Part shown: in pieces, positions 1 through 7,703 of the stretch
How positions within the stretch are numbered: position 1 is the stretch's first letter
Layout of the letters: each line of letters begins with the position of its first letter
From: Microvirga sesbaniae
GTDB lineage: Bacteria; Pseudomonadota; Alphaproteobacteria; Rhizobiales; Beijerinckiaceae
Direction: 5' to 3'
DNA: 64,000 bases
NCBI RefSeq assembly: GCF_025460805.1
Contig: NZ_JAMXFJ010000017.1
Span: forward strand, 1 to 64,000
Made by a program: the position numbers and the translations under genes
Notes under the pieces: generated by a model
Told to the model about the DNA's origin: nothing
The model's input: only the letters and a program-made list of their open reading frames with translations
The model's database searches: none

Positions 1-140
1 TGGCATCGCTCATCCCGGCCCGGTTCCTGCGCCTGGACCATGAGATGGGCCGCATCGCCCCGGGCTATCGCGCCGACCTGGTTCTCCTCGACGAGGCCCT
101 GCAGGTGAAGCAGACCTGGATCGGCGGCAACGACAACTGA
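1..140 (+). CDS. nagA: N-acetylglucosamine-6-phosphate deacetylase, C-terminal fragment
   Basis: This is only the last 45 codons of a gene that starts before the window. The readable frame begins at base 3 and ends with TGA at 138-140. The residues GRIAPGYRADLVLLDE followed by a TWIGG close are the typical C-terminal beta-sandwich of amidohydrolase-superfamily deacetylases, and the match to NagA is good. NagA hydrolyses GlcNAc-6-phosphate to GlcN-6-phosphate and acetate in the cytoplasm. That is the step after GlcNAc kinase and MurQ, both encoded a few kilobases downstream on the same strand. The catalytic metal site lies outside the window, so the exact substrate cannot be checked here. Confidence 0.75.
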   Translation, partial: ASLIPARFLRLDHEMGRIAPGYRADLVLLDEALQVKQTWIGGNDN

Positions 141-153
141 ACGGAGTCTATCG

Positions 154-1221
154 ATGAGCGTACAACGGGTTCTCGTGGTCGGGCTCGGCAACATGGGCCT
201 GTCCCACGCCCTCGCCTACAGCCGGATCGACGGATACGAGATCGCCGGGCTCTGCACGCGCAACATCGACGGCATGAGCCTTCCGGCCGCCCTGCAGGAC
301 GCACCGCGCTTTTCCGACTTCGACGAGGCCCTGGAGGCCGTGCGGCCGGACGTGGTGTCGATCAACACCTGGTCGGACACCCACGCCGCCTATGCCATCC
401 GGGCCATGGAGGCGGGCGCGCACGTCTTCGTCGAGAAGCCGCTCTCCGACAATGTGAAGGATGCCGAGCGCGTGATCGAGACGGCGATCCGCACGAGGCG
501 CAAGCTCGTCATCGGCTACATCCTCCGCCACCATCCCTCCTGGATCAAGTTCATCGAGATCGCCCGGACGCTCGGCACGCCCCACGTGTTCCGCATGAAC
601 CTCAATCAGCAATCGAGCGGAGCCGCCTGGGAGGCGCACAAGCGGCTGCTGCAATCCCTTTCGCCGATCGTCGATTGCGGTGTGCACTACGTCGACGTCA
701 TGTGCCAGATCACGAAGGCAAACCCCGTGCAGGTCCACGGCGTCGGCACGCGGCTCACCGACGACATGCCGGACGGCATGTACAATTACGGGCATCTCCA
801 CGTGACCTTCGACGACGGCTCCGTCGGCTGGTACGAAGCCGGCTGGGGCCCGATGATGAGCGAGACGGCCTATTTCGTGAAGGACGTGATCGGCCCGAAG
901 GGCAGCGTCAGCATCGTCATGGCCGAGACCGTCGGCGACATCCGCTCCGACGACATCAACGCCCACACCAAGACCAACCAGATCCTGCTGCACCACGCGG
1001 CGCTCGGAGACGACGGAACCTTCGCGAAGGCGGACGAGCGCATCAGCACCACGGACGAGCCCGACCACGACGCCCTCTGCGAACGGGAGCAGCGCTTCCT
1101 CCTGCGGGCGATCCGGGAGGATCTGGACCTGACCGACCACATGAACGATGCGGTCCGGTCGCTTCGTATCGTGCTCGCCGCCGACGAGGCGGTGCGGACG
1201 GGACGGGTCGTGTCGCTGTAG
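154..1221 (+). CDS. Gfo/Idh/MocA family oxidoreductase
   Basis: A 355-residue NAD(P)-dependent sugar dehydrogenase of the Gfo/Idh/MocA family. The N-terminal Rossmann fold shows GLGNMG at residues 10-15, and the family motif EKPL follows at about residue 98. The C-terminal alpha/beta domain carries substrate specificity, which cannot be read from the sequence. The ATG follows an ACGGAG ribosome site just downstream of the nagA stop, and the 13-bp gap puts the two genes in one operon. By context it probably oxidises an amino sugar or related pyranose. Inositol- or glucose-type dehydrogenases are alternatives. Confidence 0.85.
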   Translation: MSVQRVLVVGLGNMGLSHALAYSRIDGYEIAGLCTRNIDGMSLPAALQDAPRFSDFDEALEAVRPDVVSINTWSDTHAAYAIRAMEAGAHVFVEKPLSDNVKDAERVIETAIRTRRKLVIGYILRHHPSWIKFIEIARTLGTPHVFRMNLNQQSSGAAWEAHKRLLQSLSPIVDCGVHYVDVMCQITKANPVQVHGVGTRLTDDMPDGMYNYGHLHVTFDDGSVGWYEAGWGPMMSETAYFVKDVIGPKGSVSIVMAETVGDIRSDDINAHTKTNQILLHHAALGDDGTFAKADERISTTDEPDHDALCEREQRFLLRAIREDLDLTDHMNDAVRSLRIVLAADEAVRTGRVVSL

Positions 1222-1278
1222 CAACGAGCGGTTCAACCCTCCCGGGATCACTGCTCCCGCCGTGGTCCTGCTACCCTC

Positions 1279-1523
1279 CCCGTGATGGCCTGGCTTGTCC
1301 CGGCCATCTCGATCGGAAGAGCGCGGCGCTTCAGACAAGCGGGATCACCGGCGCAAGCCCGGTGATGACGTGGGAGGATGAGACACCCGGCTGGCACCAC
1401 CCTCCACGTCATGGCCGGGCTGGTCCCGGCCAACCCGATCCGGTGAAGCGCAGCGCCCTACGGAAGCGGGATCACCGGGACAAGCCCGGTGATGACGTGA
1501 AGGAGAGTCCGGCCATGACGGAG
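1279..1523. repeat. cluster of type B dispersed palindromic repeats
   Basis: The 328-bp gap between the oxidoreductase and the acetyltransferase holds no gene. It contains several tandem copies of a short GC-rich palindrome built on ATCACCGG-N-CCGGTGAT and GGCC-TTGTCC-GGCC cores, each followed by GATGACG or CATGACG. Similar units recur at 9578-9622, 14459-14551, 30554-30644 and 46777-46940. Repeats of this look are common in Rhizobiales genomes. Long open frames through them are artefacts of the GC-rich repeat. Confidence 0.7.
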
Positions 1524-1549
1524 AGGGAGTGAGACCTCGCGCCGAACGA

Positions 1550-1987
1550 TCAGCCCTTCTCGTAGAAGACGAAGCTGCGATCGCGCCCCGCGAACTCGCG
1601 CGCATAGCCCCGCGTCACCCGCCAGCCGTGACGCTCGTAGAAGCGTCGGGCGCCGTGATTGTCGCGAAAGCATTCGAGGCTCGTCGCACCGCGCGCTTCC
1701 GCCTCCCGCAGGAGAAGCGCGCCGCCGCCCCGGCCGCCCGCACCGGGATCCATGAACAGCATGTCGATGTGCCGGTCGGTCATGAGCAGCAAGCCGACGG
1801 GCGTCTCGCCGGACAGCGCAACCAGCATGCGCTCCCACGAGGCGGCGAACCTCTCCGCGAAGAAGGCGGCGCTGCGGCCGGCGAGCGCATCCTCCTCCAG
1901 AATGCCCGCAAAGGCTGCCCGATAGGAGCGCTCGGCGACGGCCGCCAGGGCCGGGACGTCCGCGGGTCCGGCCGGTCTTACGATCAC
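1550..1987 (-). CDS. GNAT family N-acetyltransferase
   Basis: A 145-residue acetyltransferase of the GNAT fold. It starts with VIVRPAGPADVPAL and ends with the acceptor-side ARRFYERHGW motif, and the pantetheine-binding loop falls around DPGAGGRGGGALLL. I chose the GTG at 1987 because it overlaps the TGA of the upstream permease in a GTGA arrangement, which implies translational coupling to the importer operon. A much longer open frame continues upstream but only shadows the permease genes. The acceptor substrate is unknown. From position, an imported peptide, D-amino acid or amino-sugar amine is a guess. Confidence 0.8.
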   Translation of the reverse strand: MIVRPAGPADVPALAAVAERSYRAAFAGILEEDALAGRSAAFFAERFAASWERMLVALSGETPVGLLLMTDRHIDMLFMDPGAGGRGGGALLLREAEARGATSLECFRDNHGARRFYERHGWRVTRGYAREFAGRDRSFVFYEKG

Positions 1988-2808
1988 GGCTGGCCCCGCA
2001 GGCGCGGATCGAGGGTGTCGCGCAGGGCGTCGCCCAGGAGGTTGAAGCCGAAGGACAGGAACAGGATGGCGAAGCCCGCGAAGACGGCGCTCCACGGCGA
2101 GAGCATGAGGAAGTTGCGGCCTTCCGACAGCATCAGGCCCAGCGACGGCGTCGGCGGCTGCGTGCCGAGGCCTAAGAAGGACAGCGAGGCCTCGACCAGG
2201 ATGGCGGCCGAGAGCAGAAGGCTCGTCTGGACCAGGATCACGGAGGCGAGGTTGGGCAGGATGTGCAGGAAGATGATGCGCGCGTCCGACGCCCCGATGG
2301 CCTTCGCGCCGGCCACGTATTCGCTCTCGCACAGGACGAGCGCCGGGCCGCGCAGGAGGCGGGCGAAGATGGGCGTGTAGACGACCGCGATGGCGGCGGC
2401 CGCGCTGTAGGTATGCGGACCCAGGACCGCGATGATGCCGATGGCGAGCAGCATCACCGGGAAGGCGAAGAGCACATCCATGATGCGCATGATGATGCGA
2501 TCGAGCCAGCCGCGGTAATAGGCGGCCACGAGCCCGAGCGCGCCGCCGGCGAGAAGCGCGATGCCGACCGCGAGCAGGCAGGCGATGAGCGAGGTGCGAT
2601 ACCCGTAGAGGATGCGCGTCAGCACGTCCCGGCCCAGCTGGTCGGTGCCGAACCAGTTCAGCCAGGACGGCGCCCGCAGGCGCCGCGCGACGCTCTGCGC
2701 CATCGGGTCGTAAGGCGCGAAGAGCGGCGCCCCGAGGGCGAGGACGAGCTGGATCGCCACCAGGGCGACCGCGAAGGCGAGAAGCTTGTTCTTGGCCAGA
2801 CGCGACAC
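1984..2808 (-). CDS. peptide-type ABC transporter permease (DppC-like)
   Basis: A 274-residue inner-membrane permease of the DppC/OppC family. The N-terminal helix (FAVALVAIQLVLAL) precedes the family signature LNWFGTDQLGRDV. The EAA loop that contacts the ATPase reads EYVAGAKAIGASD, and the C-terminus is the usual LRDTLDPRLRG. It lies three bases after the partner permease and overlaps the following acetyltransferase start by four bases. No ATP-binding gene accompanies the permeases in this operon, so the ATPase must come from elsewhere. Substrate is not readable, but the shared control region with anmK points to muropeptides or cell-wall peptides. Confidence 0.9.
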   Translation of the reverse strand: MSRLAKNKLLAFAVALVAIQLVLALGAPLFAPYDPMAQSVARRLRAPSWLNWFGTDQLGRDVLTRILYGYRTSLIACLLAVGIALLAGGALGLVAAYYRGWLDRIIMRIMDVLFAFPVMLLAIGIIAVLGPHTYSAAAAIAVVYTPIFARLLRGPALVLCESEYVAGAKAIGASDARIIFLHILPNLASVILVQTSLLLSAAILVEASLSFLGLGTQPPTPSLGLMLSEGRNFLMLSPWSAVFAGFAILFLSFGFNLLGDALRDTLDPRLRGQP

Positions 2809-2811
2809 GGA

Positions 2812-3759
2812 TCAGGCCCTCACGCGGGGATCGACGACGATGTAGAGGAAATCGACCAGGAAGTTCACCAGGACGAAGCCCGCCGTCACCACGAGGATCG
2901 TGGCCTGGATCAGCGGATAGTTGCGCTCGGCGATGGCGCCCAGGATCAGGCGGCCGAGGCCCGGAATGGCGAAGACCTGTTCGACCACGATGGCGCCGCC
3001 GAGCAGGTATCCGGTCATGATGCCGACGCTGGTGAGAAACGGGATCAGGGCGTTGCGCAGGGCGTGCTTGTAGACGACGCGCCGCTCCGGCAGGCCCTTG
3101 GCCCGGGCCGTGCGGACATAATCCTGCCCGAGCGCGTCGAGCATGGCCGAGCGCACGAGGCGCGAGAGATTGGCGAGGATCGGCAGGGCGAGCGCGAAGG
3201 CCGGCAGCACCATGCGCTGGAGATTGCCGACGGGATCCTCCGAGAAGGGCACATAGCCCAGCGACGCGAAGCCCGGCGCCCAGGTTGAGAGAAGCAGGAT
3301 CAGCACGATCCCGAGCCAGAAGGACGGGATCGTCAGGCCGGCGATGGCGGTGACGCGCATGGCGACATCGGCCGCGCCGCCGCGGGTCTGCGCCATCAGG
3401 CACCCGACCGGCACGGCCAGCACCGCGCCGATGACGAGGGACAGGAAGGTGAGCTCGAGGGTCGGCCACAGATGCAGCAGGATCTCGGTCGAGACCGGCC
3501 GCCCGGTCCACAGGGAGGTGCCGAAATCGCCGCGCAGGGCCGAGCCGGCCCAGATCAGATATTGCTCGACGATGGGACGGTCGAGGCCGACGCGGCGGTT
3601 GAGCTCCGCCATGCGCTCGGGCGTGATCTCGGTGTTCGCCCCGAGCATGATCGCGACCGCGTCGCCGGGGATCATCCGGATCATCAGGAACACGATGACC
3701 GACACGCCGAAGAGGACGATGACGAGGTCGACGAGACGTGCGAGCAGGACGCGGTTCAT
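2812..3759 (-). CDS. peptide-type ABC transporter permease (DppB-like)
   Basis: A 315-residue permease of the DppB/OppB family. It opens with the typical N-terminal helix (LVDLVIVLFGVSVIVFLMIRMIPGD) and the periplasmic segment with GLDRPI. The EAA loop is DYVRTARAKGLPERR, and the C-terminus (FLVDFLYIVVDPRVR) is characteristic. It forms a heterodimer with the DppC-like protein encoded next. The gene is 67 bp after the binding-protein gene and presumably shares its promoter at 5359-5387. Confidence 0.92.
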   Translation of the reverse strand: MNRVLLARLVDLVIVLFGVSVIVFLMIRMIPGDAVAIMLGANTEITPERMAELNRRVGLDRPIVEQYLIWAGSALRGDFGTSLWTGRPVSTEILLHLWPTLELTFLSLVIGAVLAVPVGCLMAQTRGGAADVAMRVTAIAGLTIPSFWLGIVLILLLSTWAPGFASLGYVPFSEDPVGNLQRMVLPAFALALPILANLSRLVRSAMLDALGQDYVRTARAKGLPERRVVYKHALRNALIPFLTSVGIMTGYLLGGAIVVEQVFAIPGLGRLILGAIAERNYPLIQATILVVTAGFVLVNFLVDFLYIVVDPRVRA

Positions 3760-3826
3760 GCGGACGGGCTCTTCGAAGAAAACGCTCCCGGCGCCGCCCG
3801 CGCGGCGCCGGGATGACGGGTGATGG

Positions 3827-5326
3827 TCAGTAGGATGCGTTGCGCAGCATCATGAGCGAACGGTTCGGCATCGTTTCGAAGCCCTGGAGCTTGCCGTTCA
3901 TGGCCGAGAACAGGGTTCCGTAGGTCAGGTGTGCCACCGGGCCCGAGCAGGCGAGCTTCTGCTGCACCTTGTCGTAGGCCGCTTTGCGCGCCGCCTGATC
4001 CTGCTGGGTGCGGGCCTGGTCGAGCAGCCCGTCGATCTCCGCGTCCGAGTATTTGAACACGTTGGTCGAGCCACCCGTGCGGAAGGTGCGGTAGAAGTAA
4101 TCGTCCGGATCCGGCTGACCGGCATTGATCGAGGCGAACAGGTCGAAGTTGCTGTTGCGCCAATCCTGGATGAACTGGCCCTGTTCCTGATTGACCAGCT
4201 CGACCTTGAAGCCGGCCTTGTTCAGCTGCTCCTGCACCACCTGGGCGATGTCCTTGACGTCCTGGCGCGGCAGGACCTTCATGGTGACGGCGACCGGCGT
4301 GGCGACGCCCGCCTCCTTCAGGAGCGCCTGCGCCTTGGCGGGATCGGGCTTGTAGCAGGTGAACTGGTTCACATCGACCGCCCAGGATTTGAGCGCGGGC
4401 GACAGGGGACCGCCGGGAACGCCGGCGCCGAACAGGGCCGCGTCCACGATCTCCTGGCGGTTGATGGCGTAGTTGACCGCCTCGCGCACCTTCGGGTTGT
4501 CGAAGGGCGGCTTCGACACGTTCATGCCGACGAGCGTGTAGGCGAGATCCATGGTCTCGGAGAGCTTCACGTTCGGCTTGCCCTTGAGCTGCAGCGCGGT
4601 CGCCGCGTCGATGTTGGGCAGAAGCGCGTATTGCCCGTTGCTCAGTCCGACCTGACGGGTGGCCGATTCGGGCACGATGTTGAACTTGAGGCCTGCGAGC
4701 TTCGGCAGGCCCTTGTCCCAATAGGCCTCGTTCTTGGTCAGGAGAATGAAACCGTTGGGCTGCCATTCCTGGAACTTGTACGGGCCGGTGCCGACGGGCG
4801 CCTTCTGCAGGGCGTCCTTGTTCGCCTCCATGGCGCTCGGCACGATGGCGATGGTGGCGAGCGAACTCAGGAGCGCGGCGGACGGTTCCTTGAGCTTCAG
4901 CTCCACGGTCGCGGCGTCGACCGCGCTGGCGCTCTCGACGGCCGACAGGCGGCTCGCCAGGGGCGACGCGATGTCCTTGCTCAGCACGCGCTTGATCGTG
5001 GACGCCACGTCCTCGGCTTCCATGGCCGAGCCGTCATGGAATGTCACGCCCGGGCGCAGCTTGAAGGTATAGGTCTTGCCGTCCGGCGCGACGGTCCAGG
5101 ATGCCGCGAGGCCGGGGACGATCTTCAGGTCCTTGTCGATGGCGGTCAGGCCCTCGTAGATGGTGCCGTTCACCACCATGAAGCTCGGGAAGGCGGTGAT
5201 GAGATGCGGGTCGAGCCCCGTGGGGCCGTTGTCCACCCCGATCTCGAAGACCTGAGCCGAGGCGGAAGCGATCGCCGCCACCATGAAACCTGCACCCAGA
5301 GCGGTGCGCAGTGCTGACCTGACCAT
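3827..5326 (-). CDS. ABC transporter substrate-binding protein (peptide/SBP_bac_5 family)
   Basis: A 499-residue periplasmic binding protein of the DppA/OppA class. Residues 1-24 form a signal peptide ending ASASAQ, and the mature N-terminus has the family-typical DNGPTGLDPH. The internal signature appears as PDGKTYTFKLRPGVTFHDG. The start ATG follows AAGGGAGA on the minus strand. It is the first gene of the operon with two permeases and an acetyltransferase. Its promoter faces anmK across a 143-bp divergent region containing a strong inverted repeat. I infer uptake of cell-wall peptides or muropeptides, but di/oligopeptides in general remain possible. Confidence 0.9.
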   Translation of the reverse strand: MVRSALRTALGAGFMVAAIASASAQVFEIGVDNGPTGLDPHLITAFPSFMVVNGTIYEGLTAIDKDLKIVPGLAASWTVAPDGKTYTFKLRPGVTFHDGSAMEAEDVASTIKRVLSKDIASPLASRLSAVESASAVDAATVELKLKEPSAALLSSLATIAIVPSAMEANKDALQKAPVGTGPYKFQEWQPNGFILLTKNEAYWDKGLPKLAGLKFNIVPESATRQVGLSNGQYALLPNIDAATALQLKGKPNVKLSETMDLAYTLVGMNVSKPPFDNPKVREAVNYAINRQEIVDAALFGAGVPGGPLSPALKSWAVDVNQFTCYKPDPAKAQALLKEAGVATPVAVTMKVLPRQDVKDIAQVVQEQLNKAGFKVELVNQEQGQFIQDWRNSNFDLFASINAGQPDPDDYFYRTFRTGGSTNVFKYSDAEIDGLLDQARTQQDQAARKAAYDKVQQKLACSGPVAHLTYGTLFSAMNGKLQGFETMPNRSLMMLRNASY

Positions 5327-5358
5327 TGTCGTTCTGTCTCCCTTGGAAGCCGCAGGGA

Positions 5359-5387
5359 TTTATAGGCCATCGGCGGCACCCTGTCAT
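5359..5387 (-). promoter_or_regulatory. predicted sigma70-type promoter of the ABC importer operon
   Basis: On the minus strand, ATGACA (5387-5382) and TATAAA (5364-5359) are separated by exactly 17 bp. Each matches five of six consensus bases. Transcription would start near 5352, about 25 bp before the binding-protein ATG. The -35 hexamer touches the TGGTCCA half of the neighbouring inverted repeat, so a protein bound there would block this promoter. Confidence 0.55.
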
Positions 5388-5414
5388 GGTCCAATCTCAT
5401 ACCACTCTGGACCA
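5387..5414. promoter_or_regulatory. candidate GntR-type operator shared by importer and anmK
   Basis: TGGTCCA (5387-5393) and its exact reverse complement TGGACCA (5408-5414) flank a 14-bp spacer that contains a further ACCA. The sequence lies between the divergent importer and anmK promoters. GGACCAGTT at 5409-5417 is the exact reverse complement of AACTGGTCC at 7667-7675, upstream of murQ. Half-sites of the ACTGGTC type are known for GntR/HutC amino-sugar regulators of the DasR/NagR kind. No regulator gene is present in the window, so the assignment is inferred. Confidence 0.5.
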
Positions 5415-5435
5415 GTTCAGCGCCTGTGCTATGGT
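5408..5435 (+). promoter_or_regulatory. possible promoter of anmK
   Basis: TGGACC (5408-5413, four of six matches to TTGACA) and TATGGT (5430-5435) are 16 bp apart, and transcription would start about 28 bp before the anmK ATG. The -35 hexamer is embedded in the right half of the inverted repeat. It is weaker than the opposing importer promoter, and the call depends on its position. Confidence 0.35.
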
Positions 5436-5469
5436 TCGCCGCGCAACCAGACCAGCTTCGGAGCCGTCC

Positions 5470-6567
5470 ATGTCGCAGCGCCCCATCGTCAAAGCCATCG
5501 GCGTGATCAGCGGTACGTCCATGGACGGCATCGACGTCTCGGTCGTGGAGACCGACGGCGATGCCGCCGTGCGACCGGGTCCCGGGCGGACCTTCTCCTA
5601 CCCGGACGACCTGCGGCGAACCCTCCAGTCCCTGATCGCCGAGCCGGCGCGGGCCCAGAGCGAGCCGCTGGACGATCTCGAACAGGCGGTGACGGACGCC
5701 CATATCGCGGCGATCCGGCGCTTCATGGCGGAGACCGGGATTCCCGCCGGCGACGTGAGCCTGATCGGCTTCCATGGCCAGACGGTCTATCACCGGCCGG
5801 AGGTGCGCTTCACGCGCCAGCTCGGCCTGGGCGACAGGGTGGCGTCGCGGCTCGGCATCGACACCGTTGACCGCTTCCGCCACGCGGACGTGGCCTCGGG
5901 CGGCGAAGGCGCGCCCTTCGTGCCGCTCTATCACCGCGCCCTGGCGAACAGGCTCCCCCAGCCGGTCATGATCCTCAACCTCGGCGGCGTCGGGAACGTC
6001 ACCTATATCGACAGCGACACGGTGATCGCCTTCGACACGGGCCCGGCGAGCGCGCTGCTCGACGATTTCGTCCTGCGCCGGCGCGGCCTGAGCTTCGACG
6101 AGAACGGACAGCTCGCGGCCTCCGGCCGGGCGGATGCGGCCCTCGTGGCGGCCTTCATGGGAAATCCTTTCTTCGACCGCCCGGCCCCGAAATCCCTCGA
6201 CCGCCAGGATTTCCATGCCCGCGCCAAGGGTGTGGAGACCCTGTCCGACGCGGACGGCGCCGCGACGCTCGCGGAGTTCACGATTCAATCCGTCGTCGCG
6301 TCCCTGCGCCACGTTCCGCGTGCGCCGCAACGCTGGCTCGTCACTGGCGGCGGGCGGCGCAACGCGCATTTCATGAAGCGCCTTGCCGCGGAACTCCGCG
6401 TTGCCGTCGATCCGGTCGAGAGCGTCGGCTGGGACGGGGATTTCCTCGAAGCGCAGGCCTTCGGCTATCTCGCGGTGCGCTCCACGCTGGGCCTTCCCTT
6501 AAGCCTTCCCACCACGACGGGCGTGCCGCATCCCATGCCCGGCGGCGAACTGCACCGGGCCGCGTGA
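5470..6567 (+). CDS. anmK: anhydro-N-acetylmuramic acid kinase
   Basis: A 365-residue kinase that opens and phosphorylates 1,6-anhydroMurNAc to MurNAc-6-phosphate, the entry step of cell-wall amino-sugar recycling. The ATP-binding signature VISGTSMDGIDVSV is at residues 12-25. NLGGVGNVTYI and FDTGPASALLDDF follow, and LVTGGGRRN lies near the C-terminus. An upstream in-frame ATG at 5326 would start inside the divergent promoter region, so I use the ATG at 5470, which fits the family N-terminus and length. The next gene begins 7 bp after the stop. MurQ, encoded 1.1 kb later, acts on its product. Confidence 0.93.
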   Translation: MSQRPIVKAIGVISGTSMDGIDVSVVETDGDAAVRPGPGRTFSYPDDLRRTLQSLIAEPARAQSEPLDDLEQAVTDAHIAAIRRFMAETGIPAGDVSLIGFHGQTVYHRPEVRFTRQLGLGDRVASRLGIDTVDRFRHADVASGGEGAPFVPLYHRALANRLPQPVMILNLGGVGNVTYIDSDTVIAFDTGPASALLDDFVLRRRGLSFDENGQLAASGRADAALVAAFMGNPFFDRPAPKSLDRQDFHARAKGVETLSDADGAATLAEFTIQSVVASLRHVPRAPQRWLVTGGGRRNAHFMKRLAAELRVAVDPVESVGWDGDFLEAQAFGYLAVRSTLGLPLSLPTTTGVPHPMPGGELHRAA

Positions 6568-6574
6568 TCCTGCC

Positions 6575-7600
6575 ATGGCGCTCGACACGATGATCGACCG
6601 GGCCTTCGCGCCTGCCGCCGCGTCCGTCCAGAACGGCAGCATTCCCGGGGCCGTGCTCGGCCTCGTCACGACCGGCGGCGAACGCGCCGTGCGATGGGCC
6701 GGCCATGCGCAGATCGAGCCGGAGCGCGAGAGCCTTTCCCGCGAAACGTGGTTCGACCTCGCCTCGCTCACCAAGGTGATCTTCACCACGACGCGGATCC
6801 TGCAACTGGTCGAGGCCGGCAGGATCGCCCTGGACGATCCCCTCGTGACGGTCATTCCGGATCTGCGCCAGTACGACATGAACGCCGCCGAGCGGCGCCT
6901 GACTTTCCGGCAATGCCTGGCGCACCAGACGCATCTGCCGGCCGTCGAGCCGCTCTACACCTACGGCCAGGATCCCGGCACCCTGCGGGCCTTCATCCTG
7001 CAGCGCGTCTGGCAGCCCGGACCGCCGGTCTACTCCGACATCAACTTCATGCTGCTCGGCATCGCCATCGAGCGCATCACCGGCCGGTCGCTCATCGACC
7101 AGCCCCTGCCCGAACGATTCTCGTTCCGGCCCGATCCGGCGCTCTGCGCGGCGACGGAGCGGGACACCTGGCGCGGGCGCGTCGTCCGCGGCGAGGTGCA
7201 CGACGAGAATGCCTTCGCGCTCGGCGGCGCCTCGGGCCATGCCGGGCTGTTCGGCACCATCGACGGCGTGCTCGACTTCGCCCATGGGCTTCTCGCCGGC
7301 TCCGGCCTCTCGCCCTCCTCCATGGCGGCGATCCGCACCCGCGAATCGGAGAAGCGAACGGTCGGGTGGGAGGGCTTCCATCCCGGCTGGCACGGGGGCG
7401 ATGCCTGCTCGCCCGACACTATCGGCCACACGGGTTTCACCGGCACCGGCCTCTGGCTCGATTTCAGGCGCGGCCTCGCCTGGTCGCTGCTCACCAACCG
7501 GGTCCATCCGAGCCGGCACAAGGACAGCGGCATCCTCGGCCTGCGCCGTGCAACGGGCGAGCAGGTGATCGCGTTGTTCGACCGACGGGAGCCGCTTTAA
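6575..7600 (+). CDS. beta-lactamase-fold serine hydrolase, AmiE-like
   Basis: A 341-residue class C beta-lactamase/DD-peptidase-fold protein. The nucleophile motif SLTK sits in WFDLASLTKV near residue 64, the second motif is YSD in VYSDIN near residue 153, and the KTG equivalent is HTG in GHTGFTGTG near residue 287. No signal peptide is visible, so it is probably cytoplasmic. It lies 7 bp after anmK in the same operon. In Bacillus subtilis the murQRP cluster encodes AmiE, a serine hydrolase of this fold that cuts the MurNAc-L-Ala amide bond. The same position beside anmK and murQ suggests an equivalent amidase. An esterase or penicillin-binding-like role is not excluded. Confidence 0.8.
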   Translation: MALDTMIDRAFAPAAASVQNGSIPGAVLGLVTTGGERAVRWAGHAQIEPERESLSRETWFDLASLTKVIFTTTRILQLVEAGRIALDDPLVTVIPDLRQYDMNAAERRLTFRQCLAHQTHLPAVEPLYTYGQDPGTLRAFILQRVWQPGPPVYSDINFMLLGIAIERITGRSLIDQPLPERFSFRPDPALCAATERDTWRGRVVRGEVHDENAFALGGASGHAGLFGTIDGVLDFAHGLLAGSGLSPSSMAAIRTRESEKRTVGWEGFHPGWHGGDACSPDTIGHTGFTGTGLWLDFRRGLAWSLLTNRVHPSRHKDSGILGLRRATGEQVIALFDRREPL

Positions 7601-7652
7601 GGATGCCGACAGAATCTTGACCGCCTCCCTTGCCTGATCCCTCTGCGGACCA

Positions 7653-7685
7653 TTGTTGCGGCCATCAACTGGTCCTATACTGGTC
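7653..7685 (+). promoter_or_regulatory. murQ promoter with overlapping ACTGGTC direct repeats
   Basis: TTGTTG (7653-7658) and TATACT (7676-7681) are separated by 17 bp, and transcription would start about 16 bp before the murQ ATG. Two ACTGGTC half-sites (7668-7674 and 7679-7685) lie 11 bp apart, on the same face of the helix, and overlap the -10 box. A GGACCA at 7647-7652 touches the -35. AACTGGTCC here is the exact reverse complement of the sequence in the anmK operator, so the same repressor could control both. Confidence 0.5.
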
Positions 7686-7703
7686 TGGAAGAAAGTTGGC
7701 AGA

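Noticed and set aside
1550-3511. 653-codon minus-strand frame spanning the permeases
   Set aside because: Only its last 145 codons encode the GNAT. The rest is Arg/Pro-rich shadow of the two permease genes.
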